Counted from the first letter of the stretch, positions 19,553-28,684 are shown. The stretch: DNA of 64,000 nucleotides from Pseudomonas mendocina (GCF_003008615.1 NZ_CP027657.1:4712001-4776000); one strand, 5' to 3'. Notes: generated by a model from the sequence alone, not told the origin. Translations and numbers: made by a program.

Positions 19553-20350
19553 CTACTGGGCCCACTTGGGCTTGCGTTTCTGCACGAAAGCCATGGTGCC
19601 CTCGGCGCCCTCTGCACCGGTCACGGCGGCGGCGAACTGCTCAGCCGCGCGGTCGAGCAGCGGGCCGAGTGCTTCGCGTTCGCTGGCCAGCAGCAGTGCC
19701 TTGGTCTGCGCGTTAGCCTGTGGCGCACATTGGCGAATCTGCTCCAGGGTTTCGTCCAGGCGCTGCTGCAGTGCAGCTTCATCGTGCTCGCAGTAGTGCA
19801 CCAGACCCAGGCGCAGGGCCTCGGTACCGTCGAAACGGGCAGCGGTCAGGGCCAGGCGGCGTGCCTGGGTCAGACCGATGCGGTGCACGACGAAGGGGGC
19901 GATCTGCGCCGGGAGGATGCCCAGCGTGGTTTCCGGCAGGCCGAACTTGGCGCCGCTGGCAGCGATGGCCACGTCGGATACGCAGGCCAGGCCGAAGCCG
20001 CCACCCAGTACGGCACCTTCCAGCACGGCCACCAGTACCTGCGGCGCGGCCTGGGCTTCTTCCAGCAGCGCACCGAAGGCGCGGTTCAGCTCGCGGTAAG
20101 CATCGCCACCCTTGACACGCGCACCGGCCATGTCCTTGATATCGCCGCCGGCGCAGAAGTGGCCGCCGGCTCCGCGCAGAACGAGGGCACGCACGCTCGG
20201 ATCATGGCGCACGGCCTCCAGGGTGGCGCGCAGCTCGCCGACCATGGCCAGGCTCATGGCGTTGCGGCTGTCCGGTCGGTTGAGGGTGATGTGCAGCACG
20301 CCACCGACGACGTTCAGCAGCAGGGTTTCGCAGTGGGGCAGATCGTTCAT
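19553..20350 (-). CDS. atuE: Isohexenylglutaconyl-CoA hydratase
   Basis: A 265-residue crotonase-fold protein. The start MNDLPHCETLLLNVVGGVL is chosen over an extended upstream frame. Family motifs include LNRPDSRNAMS, the oxyanion-hole LRGAGGHFCAGGDIKDM and GAVLGGGFGLACVSDVAIA. In the Atu pathway AtuE hydrates the product of geranyl-CoA carboxylase before retro-aldol cleavage to acetate and 7-methyl-3-oxo-6-octenoyl-CoA. Placement between atuD and atuF and the family match support the identity. The parallel LiuC hydratase is at 46554-47348. Confidence 0.93.
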   Translation of the reverse strand: MNDLPHCETLLLNVVGGVLHITLNRPDSRNAMSLAMVGELRATLEAVRHDPSVRALVLRGAGGHFCAGGDIKDMAGARVKGGDAYRELNRAFGALLEEAQAAPQVLVAVLEGAVLGGGFGLACVSDVAIAASGAKFGLPETTLGILPAQIAPFVVHRIGLTQARRLALTAARFDGTEALRLGLVHYCEHDEAALQQRLDETLEQIRQCAPQANAQTKALLLASEREALGPLLDRAAEQFAAAVTGAEGAEGTMAFVQKRKPKWAQ

Positions 20351-20368
20351 CGCATAGCCTCGATGTAG

Positions 20369-20385
20369 GGCGGGTGAAACCCGCC
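20369..20385. repeat. Short hairpin repeat GGCGGGT-gaa-ACCCGCC
   Basis: A 7-base perfect stem with a 3-base loop follows GTAG in the atuD-atuE gap. It resembles common short Pseudomonas intergenic repeats. Confidence 0.65.
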
Positions 20386-20405
20386 GCAACGGTATGAGTG
20401 GCGGG

Positions 20406-21566
20406 TCAGCCTTTCTTTTTCCCTGGGAGAATGCCCATCAGCTTGCAGATGATGCCGAGCATGATTTCGTCGGCGCCGCCGCCGATGCTGACCAGGCGCA
20501 CGTCGCGGTAGGCGCGCGACACCGGGTTGTCCCACATGAAGCCCATGCCGCCCCAGTACTGCAGGCAGGCGTCGGACACCTCGCGACCCAGGCGCCCGGC
20601 CTTGAGCTTGGCCATTGACGCCAGCTTGGTCACGTCGCGGCCTTTCACGTACTGCTCGGTTGCCTGGTAGACCAGTGCGCGCAGGCACTCGATCTCGGTC
20701 TGCAGTTCGGCCAGGCGGAAGTGGATGACCTGGTTGTCGATCAGCGGTTGGCCGAAGGTGTGGCGCTGCTTGCAGTAGTCGATGGTGGTGTCGACGCAAT
20801 GCTCCAGGCCCTTGATCATGTTGGCCGCGCCGAACAGGCGTTCTTCCTGGAACTGCAGCATCTGCATCATGAAACCGGCGCCTTCGTGGCCGATGCGATA
20901 GCGCTGCGGCACGCGTACGTTGTCGAAGAACACCTGGGCGGTCTCGGAGCTGCGCATGCCTAGCTTGTCCAGGTGCGGGCTGACGCTGACGCCTGGGGTC
21001 TTCATCGGCACCACGATCAGCGACTTGTTGACGTGCGGCTTGTCGTCGCTGGTGTTGGCCAGCAGGCAGATGAAGTCGGCCGACGGCGAGTTGGTGATCC
21101 ACATCTTGCTACCGTTGATCACGTAGTCGTCGCCGTCCTTGCGCGCAGTGGTCTTCAGGCCCGCCACGTCGGAGCCGGCGCCAACTTCGGAGACGCCGAT
21201 GCAGCCAACCATCTCGCCGCTGATGGCCGGGCGCAGAAATTCTTCGCGCAGCTCATCGGAGCCGAAGCGGGCCAGGGCAGGGGTGCACATGTCGGTCTGC
21301 ACGCCGATGGACATCGGGATGCCGCCGCAATGGATGGTGCCGAACTCTTCGGCTGCGACGATGGAGTAGCTGTAGTCCAGGCCCATGCCGCCGAATTTCT
21401 CCGGCTTGGAGATGCCCAGCAGGCCCAGTTCGCCGGCTTTCTTGAAAATGTCATGGATGGGGAAGCGGCCTTCCTTTTCCCACTCATCGACGTGCGGGTT
21501 GATTTCCTTGTCGACGAAGTTGCGGACGGTGCGGCGGAGTTCTTCGTGTTCCTGGGTGAAGATCAT
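20406..21566 (-). CDS. atuD: Citronellyl-CoA dehydrogenase
   Basis: A 386-residue acyl-CoA dehydrogenase. FAD and substrate contacts include CIGVSEVGAGSDVAG, MWITNSPSADF and QRHTFGQPL. The Glu that usually follows the YEGT turn is absent (GGGADEIM), and the likely base is instead in the helix LQFQEERLFG, as in isovaleryl-CoA dehydrogenases; this is inference by alignment. The protein oxidises citronellyl-CoA to geranyl-CoA and hands electrons to ETF. It is preceded by atuC with a 25-base gap, with no repeat in it. Confidence 0.94.
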   Translation of the reverse strand: MIFTQEHEELRRTVRNFVDKEINPHVDEWEKEGRFPIHDIFKKAGELGLLGISKPEKFGGMGLDYSYSIVAAEEFGTIHCGGIPMSIGVQTDMCTPALARFGSDELREEFLRPAISGEMVGCIGVSEVGAGSDVAGLKTTARKDGDDYVINGSKMWITNSPSADFICLLANTSDDKPHVNKSLIVVPMKTPGVSVSPHLDKLGMRSSETAQVFFDNVRVPQRYRIGHEGAGFMMQMLQFQEERLFGAANMIKGLEHCVDTTIDYCKQRHTFGQPLIDNQVIHFRLAELQTEIECLRALVYQATEQYVKGRDVTKLASMAKLKAGRLGREVSDACLQYWGGMGFMWDNPVSRAYRDVRLVSIGGGADEIMLGIICKLMGILPGKKKG

Positions 21567-21591
21567 TGTTGTTGTGCTCCGATGATGAGGG

Positions 21592-23208
21592 TCAGAAACG
21601 GGCGACGCCGAAACGGTTGGATTTCAGAGGCCGCAGATTGGCTTCGGCGCAGATGTCCAGCAAAAAGCCCAGCAGCTTGCGCGTATCACGTGGGTCGATC
21701 AGGCCGTCATCCCACAGGCTGGCGGTGCCATAGAGGGCGGTGGACTGGCTGTCGAGTTTCTGCGCAGTGACTTGCTCGAGCATGTCGAGCATTTTCGGAT
21801 CGGCTTCCTTGCCTTCCTTGGCGTGCTTGTCCTCGGTGACGATGCGCAGCACCTTGCCGGCCTGGGCACCGCCCATCACGGCGGTGCGGCTGTTGGGCCA
21901 GGCGAAGATGAAGCGTGGGTCGAGGCCACGGCCGCACATGGCGTAGTTGCCGGCGCCGTAGGAGCCACCAACGACGATGGTGAGCTTGGGCACGGTGGCG
22001 TTGGCCACGGCCTGGATCATCTTCGAGCCGTGCTTGATCACGCCGTTCTGTTCCGATTCCGTCCCGACCATAAAGCCGGTGGTGTTGTGGAAGAACAGGA
22101 TCGGTGTGTTGCTCTGCTCGCACAGCTGGATGAACTGCGCCGCCTTGGCCGCACCCTGCGGGGTGATCGGGCCGTTGTTGCCGATGAAACCGCAGGCCTG
22201 ACCTTCGATCTGCAGGTGGCCGCAGACGGTCTGGCTGTCGAACTCGTTCTTGAAGTCGAGGAACTCCGAGCCATCGGCGATGCGCGCGATGATCTCGCGT
22301 ACGTCGTAGGGCTTCTTGGCGTCGGCTGGCACCAGGCCGAGCAGCTCCTCGGCCGGGTACAGCGGCTCGCGCCAGCTTTTCGCCGGGCGCGCCGGCAACT
22401 GTTGATTCCATGGCAGCATGCCCAGGATCTCGCGCGCCAGGCGTACACCGTCGGCGTCGTTCTCGGCCAGGTACTCGGCGGTGCCGGCGACCTGAGCGTG
22501 CATCTCGGCGCCGCCGAGTTGCTCGTCGGTGGCGATCTCGCCGGTGGCGGCTTTCAGCAGAGGCGGGCCGGCGAGGAACATCTTGGCCTTGCCGCGTACC
22601 ACTACCACGTAGTCCGACAGGCCAGGCTGGTAGGCCCCGCCAGCGGTGCTGGAACCATGCACCACGGTGACCTGCGGCAGGCCCATGGCGGACATGCGTG
22701 CCTGGTTGGCGAAGCCGCGTGCACCTTCGACGAAGATGTCGGCGGCATAGTTGAGGTTGGCGCCGCCGCTCTCGGCCAGGGTCACCACCGGCAGCTTGTT
22801 CTCGACGGCGATCTGCTGCAGGCGCAGGGACTTCTTCAGTCCGGTGGGGGAGATGGTGCCGCCCTTGATCGCGCTGTTGTTGGCGAGCACCAGGCAGCGA
22901 ATGCCGGCGATGTAGCCGATGCCGGCGATGATTCCACCACCGGCTTGGCTGCCATCCTTGTCGTCGTGCAGCTTGTAGCCGGCCAGCGAGGACAGCTCGA
23001 GGAAGGGCGCGCCGGCATCGAGCAACAGGTTGATGCGTTCACGCGGTAGCAACTGGCCACGCTTCTCGAACTTGGCCTTGGCTTCCTGCGCCTTGTCGAG
23101 CACCTTTTGTTCGACGTCGCGGAAGGTCGCGATGGCTGCCAGCATGGCTTCGCGGTTCTGCGCGAAGGCTTCGCCATGGACATCGATTTCCGATTGGATC
23201 ACGGGCAT
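21592..23208 (-). CDS. atuC: Geranyl-CoA carboxylase, beta (carboxyltransferase) subunit
   Basis: A 538-residue carboxyltransferase. The two crotonase-like halves show FLAGPPLLKAATGE and VVGGSYGAGNYAMCGRGLDP. Beside LiuB in this window, the active-site loop reads ARGFANQARMSAMG where LiuB has [13 protein letters not shown], smaller side chains in AtuC. Published structural work attributes geranyl- versus methylcrotonyl-CoA selectivity to a residue change in this enzyme class; I cannot fix its number here, but the visible difference is consistent. It lies 4 bases after atuB and 25 before atuD. Confidence 0.94.
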   Translation of the reverse strand: MPVIQSEIDVHGEAFAQNREAMLAAIATFRDVEQKVLDKAQEAKAKFEKRGQLLPRERINLLLDAGAPFLELSSLAGYKLHDDKDGSQAGGGIIAGIGYIAGIRCLVLANNSAIKGGTISPTGLKKSLRLQQIAVENKLPVVTLAESGGANLNYAADIFVEGARGFANQARMSAMGLPQVTVVHGSSTAGGAYQPGLSDYVVVVRGKAKMFLAGPPLLKAATGEIATDEQLGGAEMHAQVAGTAEYLAENDADGVRLAREILGMLPWNQQLPARPAKSWREPLYPAEELLGLVPADAKKPYDVREIIARIADGSEFLDFKNEFDSQTVCGHLQIEGQACGFIGNNGPITPQGAAKAAQFIQLCEQSNTPILFFHNTTGFMVGTESEQNGVIKHGSKMIQAVANATVPKLTIVVGGSYGAGNYAMCGRGLDPRFIFAWPNSRTAVMGGAQAGKVLRIVTEDKHAKEGKEADPKMLDMLEQVTAQKLDSQSTALYGTASLWDDGLIDPRDTRKLLGFLLDICAEANLRPLKSNRFGVARF

Positions 23209-23212
23209 CGCC

Positions 23213-24082
23213 TTACTCCTGATCTTTCAGTACGTTGGGCACGTAGGCCCGGTGGAAACCGTTGTAGGACTCGCTGTTTTTCGCCTTGCCCAGCGTCCAG
23301 GCGCGGGTGCCCTGGCTGGCGGCACCATCGATGCGAATGGAGTTGCCGCTGATGAAGTTGGCGCCGGGACTGAGCAGGAAGACGATCGCCGCAGCCACCT
23401 CGGACTCGGTGCCGATGCGTTGCAACGGCACGTGATCCTTGAGGTTGCGGATCATGTTCTTCATCGACTCGGGGTAGGTGTCCATGCCGCTGGAGGCGAT
23501 CCAGCCCGGCGCTACGGCATTGACCCGCACACCGGCGTGGCCCCACTCGTAGGCGGCGGTCTTGGTGAAGTTCTCCATGCCGGCCCGCGCCGCCCCCGAA
23601 TGGCCCATGCCGGGCATGCCGCCCCACATGTCGGCGAGCATGTTGACGATGCTGCCGCCGTGCTTGCTCATGCTCTGCAGGAAGACTTCCTTGGCCACCA
23701 GAAATCCGCCCACCAGGTTGGTGCGTACCACGGCCTCGAAGCCTTTCTGGTTGATGCCGATCAGCGGTGCGGGGAACTGGCCGCCGGCGTTGTTCACAAG
23801 CTGATGGATGCGCCCGTGCTCCCTGATCACCGCGCCGACCATGGCCTTCACGGCTTCTTCGTCACGGATGTCGCAAACCTGGAAGCTGGCGCTGCCGCCG
23901 TCCTCGGTGATCTCGGTGCAGGTCTTCTCCAGCTTTTCCTGCTTGCGCCCGACCAGCACCACATGGGCGCCGAGGTGGGCCAGTTCGTGGGCCACGCAGC
24001 GACCGATGCCGCTGCCACCACCGGTGACCAGGATGGTCTGTTCATTGAACAGGCCAGGTTTGAATACGGAGTCGTAGCTCAT
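23213..24082 (-). CDS. atuB: SDR oxidoreductase AtuB
   Basis: A 289-residue SDR starting MSYDSVFKPGLFNEQ. Its nucleotide motif is TGGGSGIGR, the structural motif NNAGG, catalytic Ser is in GSIVNMLADMWGG and the region GAARAGMENFTK replaces the usual YxxxK with the lysine kept, resembling trans-2-enoyl-CoA reductase / peroxisomal SDRs of the 2,4-dienoyl-CoA reductase type. In the pathway it may handle the unsaturated intermediate. Four bases separate it from atuC, so the two are tightly coupled. The gene name is well supported by order; the exact reaction is not. Confidence 0.92.
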   Translation of the reverse strand: MSYDSVFKPGLFNEQTILVTGGGSGIGRCVAHELAHLGAHVVLVGRKQEKLEKTCTEITEDGGSASFQVCDIRDEEAVKAMVGAVIREHGRIHQLVNNAGGQFPAPLIGINQKGFEAVVRTNLVGGFLVAKEVFLQSMSKHGGSIVNMLADMWGGMPGMGHSGAARAGMENFTKTAAYEWGHAGVRVNAVAPGWIASSGMDTYPESMKNMIRNLKDHVPLQRIGTESEVAAAIVFLLSPGANFISGNSIRIDGAASQGTRAWTLGKAKNSESYNGFHRAYVPNVLKDQE

Positions 24083-24109
24083 TGTTCTTGTTGTCCTTCT
24101 CGGTTCCGT

Positions 24110-24185
24110 TGGAGCGGCTGGGCGGCATTCCGCTTTAGCCGCGATGCTTTTGTCTAAGCCCAATCGCGGCTGAAGCCGCTCCTAC
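24110..24185. repeat. Family C repeat, imperfect inverted pair
   Basis: The left arm GGAGCGGCT (24111-24119) is followed by TAGCCGCGA and then TCGCGGCTGAAGCCGCTCC, ending at 24185. It occupies the atuA-atuB gap. Other copies are at 43423 and 51622. Confidence 0.75.
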
Positions 24186-24190
24186 AAGAT

Positions 24191-24259
24191 GTAGGGTGGA
24201 AAACCGTGGAGCGTTTTCCACCAGAAGCCGGTGGATGGATGAAGCGTCATCCACCCTAC
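24191..24259. repeat. Family D inverted repeat GTAGGGTGGA...TCCACCCTAC
   Basis: The 10-base ends are exact reverse complements and the interior holds further paired segments (TTTTCCACC, GGTGGATGG). It directly follows a family C element, so the atuA-atuB gap is almost entirely repeat. Confidence 0.75.
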
Positions 24260-24268
24260 GATTAGCAT

Positions 24269-26056
24269 CTACAGCGCTTCAGCCAGCGCTCTTGGTACTG
24301 GCACTGGAAATTCCAGCAACTGCTGAGCGAAAGCCTTGCCCTGCGGGTCGATGCGCAGGCTGGCGACGCCGCCGCCGCCCAGCGCGTTTTCCAGCAGGAA
24401 GTTGAGGCTGTGGCTGCCCGGCAGATACCAGCGGCTGACGCGGCCCTGCTCGGCATCCAGGGTATGCGCCATCCAGTTGGCCACGGCTTCGGGCGTCAGC
24501 GCAGCAGCGATCCATGCCAGGTATTCGGGCTTTCTGGCCATCACACCGATGTTGCTGTGGTTGCCCTTGTCGCCGGAGCGGGCCACGGCCAGGCGGATCA
24601 GGGGTACGGCGGAGTCGGCTTCACCCATTGGCACGGGCAGAGCGGCCGGTGCACGAAGCTGGGCTGGGTCGAAGGTATCGATCTGGGGCAGGGCGACCGG
24701 CTGGCGCTCACCGTTGATTTCGACGCTCAGGGCGCAGGCACTCTTGTCCACCAGGAAGCTGAACAGGCGGATCACCGGGTAGACGGTGGGGCGGCCGCCG
24801 ACAATGCCGGTCAGGCCCGGAGCCATGCCGGTGGCGGCCTGGGCGATCTCGCGGGAGAACAGGATCAGCGCCTCCTTCTTGGCATGCCGTGCGGCGATCT
24901 TCACCACCACTTCGCGGCTGTATTTGCGGTGAGCATGGACGCCATAAGTGGCTTCGCTGCCGAGCAGCTCGACGCTGACTTCCTGGTAACGGCCCCAGCC
25001 GCGCTCGGCGAACAGCTCTTCGGTCTTCTTGATGATCGCCTCGCTGACCCGTTCGGCCTTGGCCACGGCATCGATACCGGCGAGCAGGAAGCTGGCGGTG
25101 CAGCGGAAACCGTCCGGATGGGTGGCACTGACCTTGTACTGGTCGGTGGGCGGCAGGCCGCGTGCGCCCTGCAGCTGCACGCGGTTGTCGCCGGCCTGGC
25201 TCAGCTCGACCTGGGTGAAGTCGCAGATCACGTCCGGCAGCAGATAGGCGCGCGGATCGCCGATCTCGTAGAGCATCTGCTCGCCAACGGTAAAAGGCGT
25301 GACCAAGCCGCCGGAACCATCCGGCTTGGTCACGACGAAACGGCCATCGTCTTCGACTTCGACGATGGGGAAGCCGATGTGCTCGTAGTCCGGCACGTCG
25401 CGCCAGTCGGTGAAGTTGCCACCGGTGCACTGCGCGCCGCATTCGATGATGTGTCCGGCCAGCGCGGCCTGGGCCAGCTTGTCGTAGTCGCTCCAGGCCC
25501 AGCCGAACTCGTGCACCAGAGCGGCGCTGACTACGGCGCTGTCGACCACGCGGCCGGTGATGACGATGTCGGCGCCCTGTTCCAGCGCGGCGACGATGCC
25601 CGGCGCGCCCAGGTAAGCGTTGACCGAGACGCAGAAGGGCGGCAATGCGGCGCCAGTGAACATCTCGCGGGTGCCGGCCTTGACCAGCTCGCCGAGCTTG
25701 GGTTGCAGGTTGTCACCGTGCAGCACGGCGATCTTCAGGTTCACCCCGGCCTGCTCGCAGGCGGCGCTCAGAGCCGCAGCGCAGGCCATCGGATTAACCC
25801 CGCCGGCGTTGCTGATGACGCGGGTTTTCTTCGCCGCCAGTTCGCCGAGCAGAGGCGCGAGCACTTCGACGAAGTCGCGGGCATAGCCATCATCCGGCTT
25901 CTTCATGCGGGCGCCGGCCATGATCGACATGGTGATCTCGGCCAGGTAGTCGAACACCAGGTAATCCAGTTCGGCGCCGCGAACCAGTTGAGCGGCAGCG
26001 GTGGAGGTGTCGCCCCAGAAAGCGGAGGCGCAGCCGATGCGTACGGTTTTGGTCAT
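24269..26056 (-). CDS. atuA: Acyclic terpene utilisation protein AtuA (DUF1446)
   Basis: A 595-residue protein, first of the operon. The start [20 protein letters not shown] is family-like; an upstream in-frame extension to 26134 is rejected. The DUF1446 region contains [28 protein letters not shown] and [22 protein letters not shown]-terminal domain with [16 protein letters not shown] is typical of the family. AtuA is required for acyclic terpene growth in Pseudomonas, but its biochemical role is not firmly known. It is transcribed divergently from atuR with two operator palindromes in between. Confidence 0.95.
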   Translation of the reverse strand: MTKTVRIGCASAFWGDTSTAAAQLVRGAELDYLVFDYLAEITMSIMAGARMKKPDDGYARDFVEVLAPLLGELAAKKTRVISNAGGVNPMACAAALSAACEQAGVNLKIAVLHGDNLQPKLGELVKAGTREMFTGAALPPFCVSVNAYLGAPGIVAALEQGADIVITGRVVDSAVVSAALVHEFGWAWSDYDKLAQAALAGHIIECGAQCTGGNFTDWRDVPDYEHIGFPIVEVEDDGRFVVTKPDGSGGLVTPFTVGEQMLYEIGDPRAYLLPDVICDFTQVELSQAGDNRVQLQGARGLPPTDQYKVSATHPDGFRCTASFLLAGIDAVAKAERVSEAIIKKTEELFAERGWGRYQEVSVELLGSEATYGVHAHRKYSREVVVKIAARHAKKEALILFSREIAQAATGMAPGLTGIVGGRPTVYPVIRLFSFLVDKSACALSVEINGERQPVALPQIDTFDPAQLRAPAALPVPMGEADSAVPLIRLAVARSGDKGNHSNIGVMARKPEYLAWIAAALTPEAVANWMAHTLDAEQGRVSRWYLPGSHSLNFLLENALGGGGVASLRIDPQGKAFAQQLLEFPVPVPRALAEAL

Positions 26057-26099
26057 TGGAATTGGCCCGTCACACATTTGAGAAGGTGAGCTCACACTA

Positions 26100-26115
26100 C
26101 CAAGCAAGCGCTTGG
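26100..26115. promoter_or_regulatory. AtuR operator copy 1
   Basis: CCAAGCAAGCGCTTGG contains the inverted repeat CCAAGC-N4-GCTTGG. It lies 44 bases upstream of the atuA start. P. aeruginosa AtuR is known to bind two 13-bp inverted repeats in the atuA-atuR gap. Confidence 0.85.
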
Positions 26116-26156
26116 TTGAAAAGTGGCAAAACACGACAAACTGGCCAAAAGTGCGG

Positions 26157-26172
26157 CCAAGCGCTTGCTTGG
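26157..26172. promoter_or_regulatory. AtuR operator copy 2 (inverted)
   Basis: CCAAGCGCTTGCTTGG is the exact reverse complement of copy 1, with 57 bases between centres (about five to six helical turns). The two sites could cooperate or loop. Confidence 0.85.
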
Positions 26173-26206
26173 TTCATCCGCCAGGCATAAATTTCACCAA
26201 CAACGA

Positions 26207-26216
26207 CAAGCACTTG
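26207..26216. promoter_or_regulatory. Possible third, weak AtuR half-site
   Basis: CAAG-CA-CTTG resembles the operator core but lacks the outer bases. It lies 61 bases before the AtuR start. Low confidence. Confidence 0.3.
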
Positions 26217-26277
26217 CTGGCAGTTGCTCGAATTACGGGTAACTGCGGGCAAGGCCAAGAAATGGGGAGAAGCCAGC

Positions 26278-26901
26278 GTGGATGAACAAAATGCCCAGGC
26301 GGTGATGCAGGCGCTGGTCGGCAGCGGCCAGCTCACCGACCCGGAGAGCGCACGCGGCAAGCTGCTGCAGATGGCGGCCCACCTGTTCCGCAGCAAGGGC
26401 TACGAGCGCACCACGGTGCGTGACCTGGCCAGCGCCATCGGCATCCAGTCGGGCAGCATCTTTCACCACTTCAAGAGCAAGGACGAGATCCTGCGTGCGG
26501 TGATGGAGGAAACCATCGTCTATAACACCGCGCTGATGCGCGCTGATCTTGCTGCAGCCAAGGGCACGCGTGAGCGCCTGCTGGCGTTGATTCGCTGCGA
26601 GCTGCAATCGATCATGGGCGGTACCGGTGAGGCCATGGCGGTGTTGGTTTACGAATGGCGATCGCTGTCGACACAGGGCCAAGCTCAGGTATTGGCGTTG
26701 CGAGACACTTACGAGCAGATCTGGCTGCAGGTGCTGGCCGAAGCCCGTGATGCGGGGTACTTCAAGGGCGATCCGTTCATTCAGCGCCGTTTCCTTACCG
26801 GCGCTCTGAGCTGGAGCACTACCTGGTTCCGTCCGGAAGGGCCGATGAGCCTGGATCAACTGGCCGAGGAAGCGTTGTCGCTGGTGTGCAAGGGCGCTTG
26901 A
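26278..26901 (+). CDS. atuR: TetR-family repressor AtuR
   Basis: A 207-residue TetR regulator. The HTH comprises RGKLLQMAAHLFRSKGYERT and VRDLASAIGIQSGSIFHHFK. The start GTG at 26278 follows GGGGAG; a longer frame from 26224 is not needed. Divergence from atuA, two identical operators between them and P. aeruginosa precedent make this the repressor of the atu operon, relieved by terpenoid CoA or acid intermediates. A rho-independent terminator follows. Confidence 0.93.
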   Translation: MDEQNAQAVMQALVGSGQLTDPESARGKLLQMAAHLFRSKGYERTTVRDLASAIGIQSGSIFHHFKSKDEILRAVMEETIVYNTALMRADLAAAKGTRERLLALIRCELQSIMGGTGEAMAVLVYEWRSLSTQGQAQVLALRDTYEQIWLQVLAEARDAGYFKGDPFIQRRFLTGALSWSTTWFRPEGPMSLDQLAEEALSLVCKGA

Positions 26902-26925
26902 GCAAGCGAGTCGCCAGCGGTTCCG

Positions 26926-26949
26926 TGGCGCTTGGATGACGCCATTTTT
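26926..26949 (+). terminator. Terminator after atuR
   Basis: TGGCG-N9-CGCCA is followed by TTTTT. A short stem, but correctly placed 25 bases after the atuR stop. Confidence 0.65.
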
Positions 26950-27088
26950 CGGGCACCATGGTAATGGCGTGGGTTGTCGTCAGACGCGGTCTGGAAAGCG
27001 ACATGAGACTGAAAAACCATCTAGTCGGTCAGGGTAAGACTGGAGTAGGCTGCTTCGCACTAGAAGAAGGATTTTTTGGGGGTGCGAG

Positions 27089-27907
27089 ATGCGGCATTGG
27101 GGGTGCTGGAATCATGGATGGCTGGCCGCTATCTGCTTGCTGTCGACCGGCTTGCTGTATGCCGCAGAAGTTGTCCGAGTTGGCGGTGCACACTTTCCGC
27201 CCTATGTGATCAAGTCCAATCTGAACGAGTCCAGTGGACTGCTGCCGCAGTTGCTCGATTCACTCAATCAGGCGCAAGACGACTACCACTTCACCATGTT
27301 GCCCACCGCTATAGTGCGTCGCTTCAGCGATCTGCAACGTGGGCGCATCGACATGGCCATCTTCGAAAACCCGAAATGGGGCTGGCAGGGAATCGACGTA
27401 GCCGCTGTCGACATGGGCCTGGAGGACGCCGAGTTGTTCGTCGCGCGTGACGAGCAAGGGCGCGACCAGGGCTATTTCGAACGGGTACAGGGTAAGCGCC
27501 TGGCACTGTACCGCGGTTATCACTACGGGTTTGCGGGTTTCAACAGTGACCCCGAATACCTGACCCAAACCTTCAATGCCAACCTTGGCCATTCGCATGA
27601 CAGCAATCTGCTGATGGTGCTGCGCGGGCGTGCCGATGTCGCTCTGGTCACGCGCTCCAATCTCTATGACTTCATCAAGCGCAATCGTGAGCATGCTCGC
27701 GCGTTGCTGATTTCCGAGCGGGCCGACCAGGTCTATCGTCATCACGCGATGATTCGTACCGGTGCGCCGATCACTCCCGAGCGTTTCGCCGAGCTGCTAG
27801 AAGACCTTCGGCTCAAAGGCGAGCTGGCGCGAATTTTTTCGCCTTATCGCATCGCAGTCATGCCAGTCGTAGCGGATAACTCAACAGCGATAGATGTAGA
27901 AGATTGA
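27089..27907 (+). CDS. Periplasmic solute-binding protein (SBP_bac_3 family), orphan
   Basis: A 272-residue protein with an N-terminal signal peptide (cleavage near LYAA). The mature part starts VVRVGGAHFPPYV and has RGRIDMAIFENP, typical of amino-acid-type binding proteins. No permease is nearby. Its last 50 bases overlap the 3' end of the convergent CPBP gene, so both strands code there. The ligand is unknown, and a sensory role is possible because it lacks transporter partners. Confidence 0.82.
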   Translation: MRHWGCWNHGWLAAICLLSTGLLYAAEVVRVGGAHFPPYVIKSNLNESSGLLPQLLDSLNQAQDDYHFTMLPTAIVRRFSDLQRGRIDMAIFENPKWGWQGIDVAAVDMGLEDAELFVARDEQGRDQGYFERVQGKRLALYRGYHYGFAGFNSDPEYLTQTFNANLGHSHDSNLLMVLRGRADVALVTRSNLYDFIKRNREHARALLISERADQVYRHHAMIRTGAPITPERFAELLEDLRLKGELARIFSPYRIAVMPVVADNSTAIDVED

Positions 27908-28616
27908 CCGCGCCATGCAACGCGACCGCCAGGCTCAGGCAGCCGCTGTAGTGAAAGACCAGGCCATAACCCAGGCCTGCGAGGGTCGCCAGCATGGCGA
28001 ACAATGGGCTGAAGGGCAGGTGTACCGCACCGAAGATTGCAGCCGTCAGCAACAGCCCTGGCCAAGACCCTAAGCGCTGCACCAGAGCCGGCTGCAATAC
28101 GCCGCGAAACAGAAGTTCCTCGGCCAGCACGGCCACGCCCAGATTCACCAGCAACCACAGCAGCAGGCCTTCCGGCCATTTCGGTTGCCAGGCCACCAGC
28201 CCTACTGCGATTGCCAGCACCGGCACCGCCAGCAAGGTCAGTAAGCAGACCCACAATGCACGTGCTGGAGAAATGACCGGTCTGGAGGGCTGCCCCAGCC
28301 ACCAGGCCAGCAGCGCCGTGCCGAGCAGCAACTTGTCCCAGGACAGACGCAACGCATAGGGCGGTGCGTCAGGGCTGATCTGGCGTGGTTGCCATAGAGT
28401 CCAGGGGCTGAAGCCAGGTAGCAAGTGGGCCACCAGTGTGACGCCAGCTACAAGCACCAGCGCTTGCCACAGCCAGGTCGGCAGGCGCTGTTCGCCAAAC
28501 AGGATCAGGACGCAGGCACCTGTACCAAGCAACAGACCGATTGGCTGGATAAAACCCAAGGCATGACCCAGCGCCAGGGTGAAGGCCGGTAGCAGCAGTC
28601 GCAGATGCAGGGGCAT
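27858..28616 (-). CDS. CPBP-family intramembrane metalloprotease
   Basis: A 252-residue multispanning membrane protein. The CPBP (Abi) motifs are present: EELLFRG (EExxxR), FGAVHLPFSP (FxxxH) and a later HGAVNLLH, giving putative metal ligands Glu, His and His. Such proteases cleave within membranes or serve in prenyl/peptide processing or immunity. The Shine-Dalgarno GGAGG sits inside a hairpin that abuts the ATG. Its 3' end overlaps the convergent binding-protein gene by 50 bases. Confidence 0.85.
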   Translation of the reverse strand: MPLHLRLLLPAFTLALGHALGFIQPIGLLLGTGACVLILFGEQRLPTWLWQALVLVAGVTLVAHLLPGFSPWTLWQPRQISPDAPPYALRLSWDKLLLGTALLAWWLGQPSRPVISPARALWVCLLTLLAVPVLAIAVGLVAWQPKWPEGLLLWLLVNLGVAVLAEELLFRGVLQPALVQRLGSWPGLLLTAAIFGAVHLPFSPLFAMLATLAGLGYGLVFHYSGCLSLAVALHGAVNLLHLSLLSYPLRLA

Positions 28617-28617
28617 G

Positions 28618-28642
28618 GCGCCTCCTCAGGAGAAGGAGGCGC
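28618..28642 (-). promoter_or_regulatory. Hairpin sequestering the ribosome binding site of the CPBP gene
   Basis: On the coding strand, GCGCCTCC-N9-GGAGGCGC folds into an 8-base perfect stem. Its 3' arm contains the GGAGG Shine-Dalgarno 4 bases before the ATG. If it forms, initiation would be restrained. Confidence 0.55.
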
Positions 28643-28684
28643 AGTCTAGCAGGCTGTCAGAGTAGAGATGACGCACAGGACGAA

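Noticed and set aside
18463..19716. Long + strand frame opposite atuF
   Set aside because: Antisense shadow of biotin carboxylase; composition is Gly/Val/Ala/His without family motifs.
24410..26089. Long + strand frame opposite atuA
   Set aside because: Shadow of atuA; no start signals or known domains.
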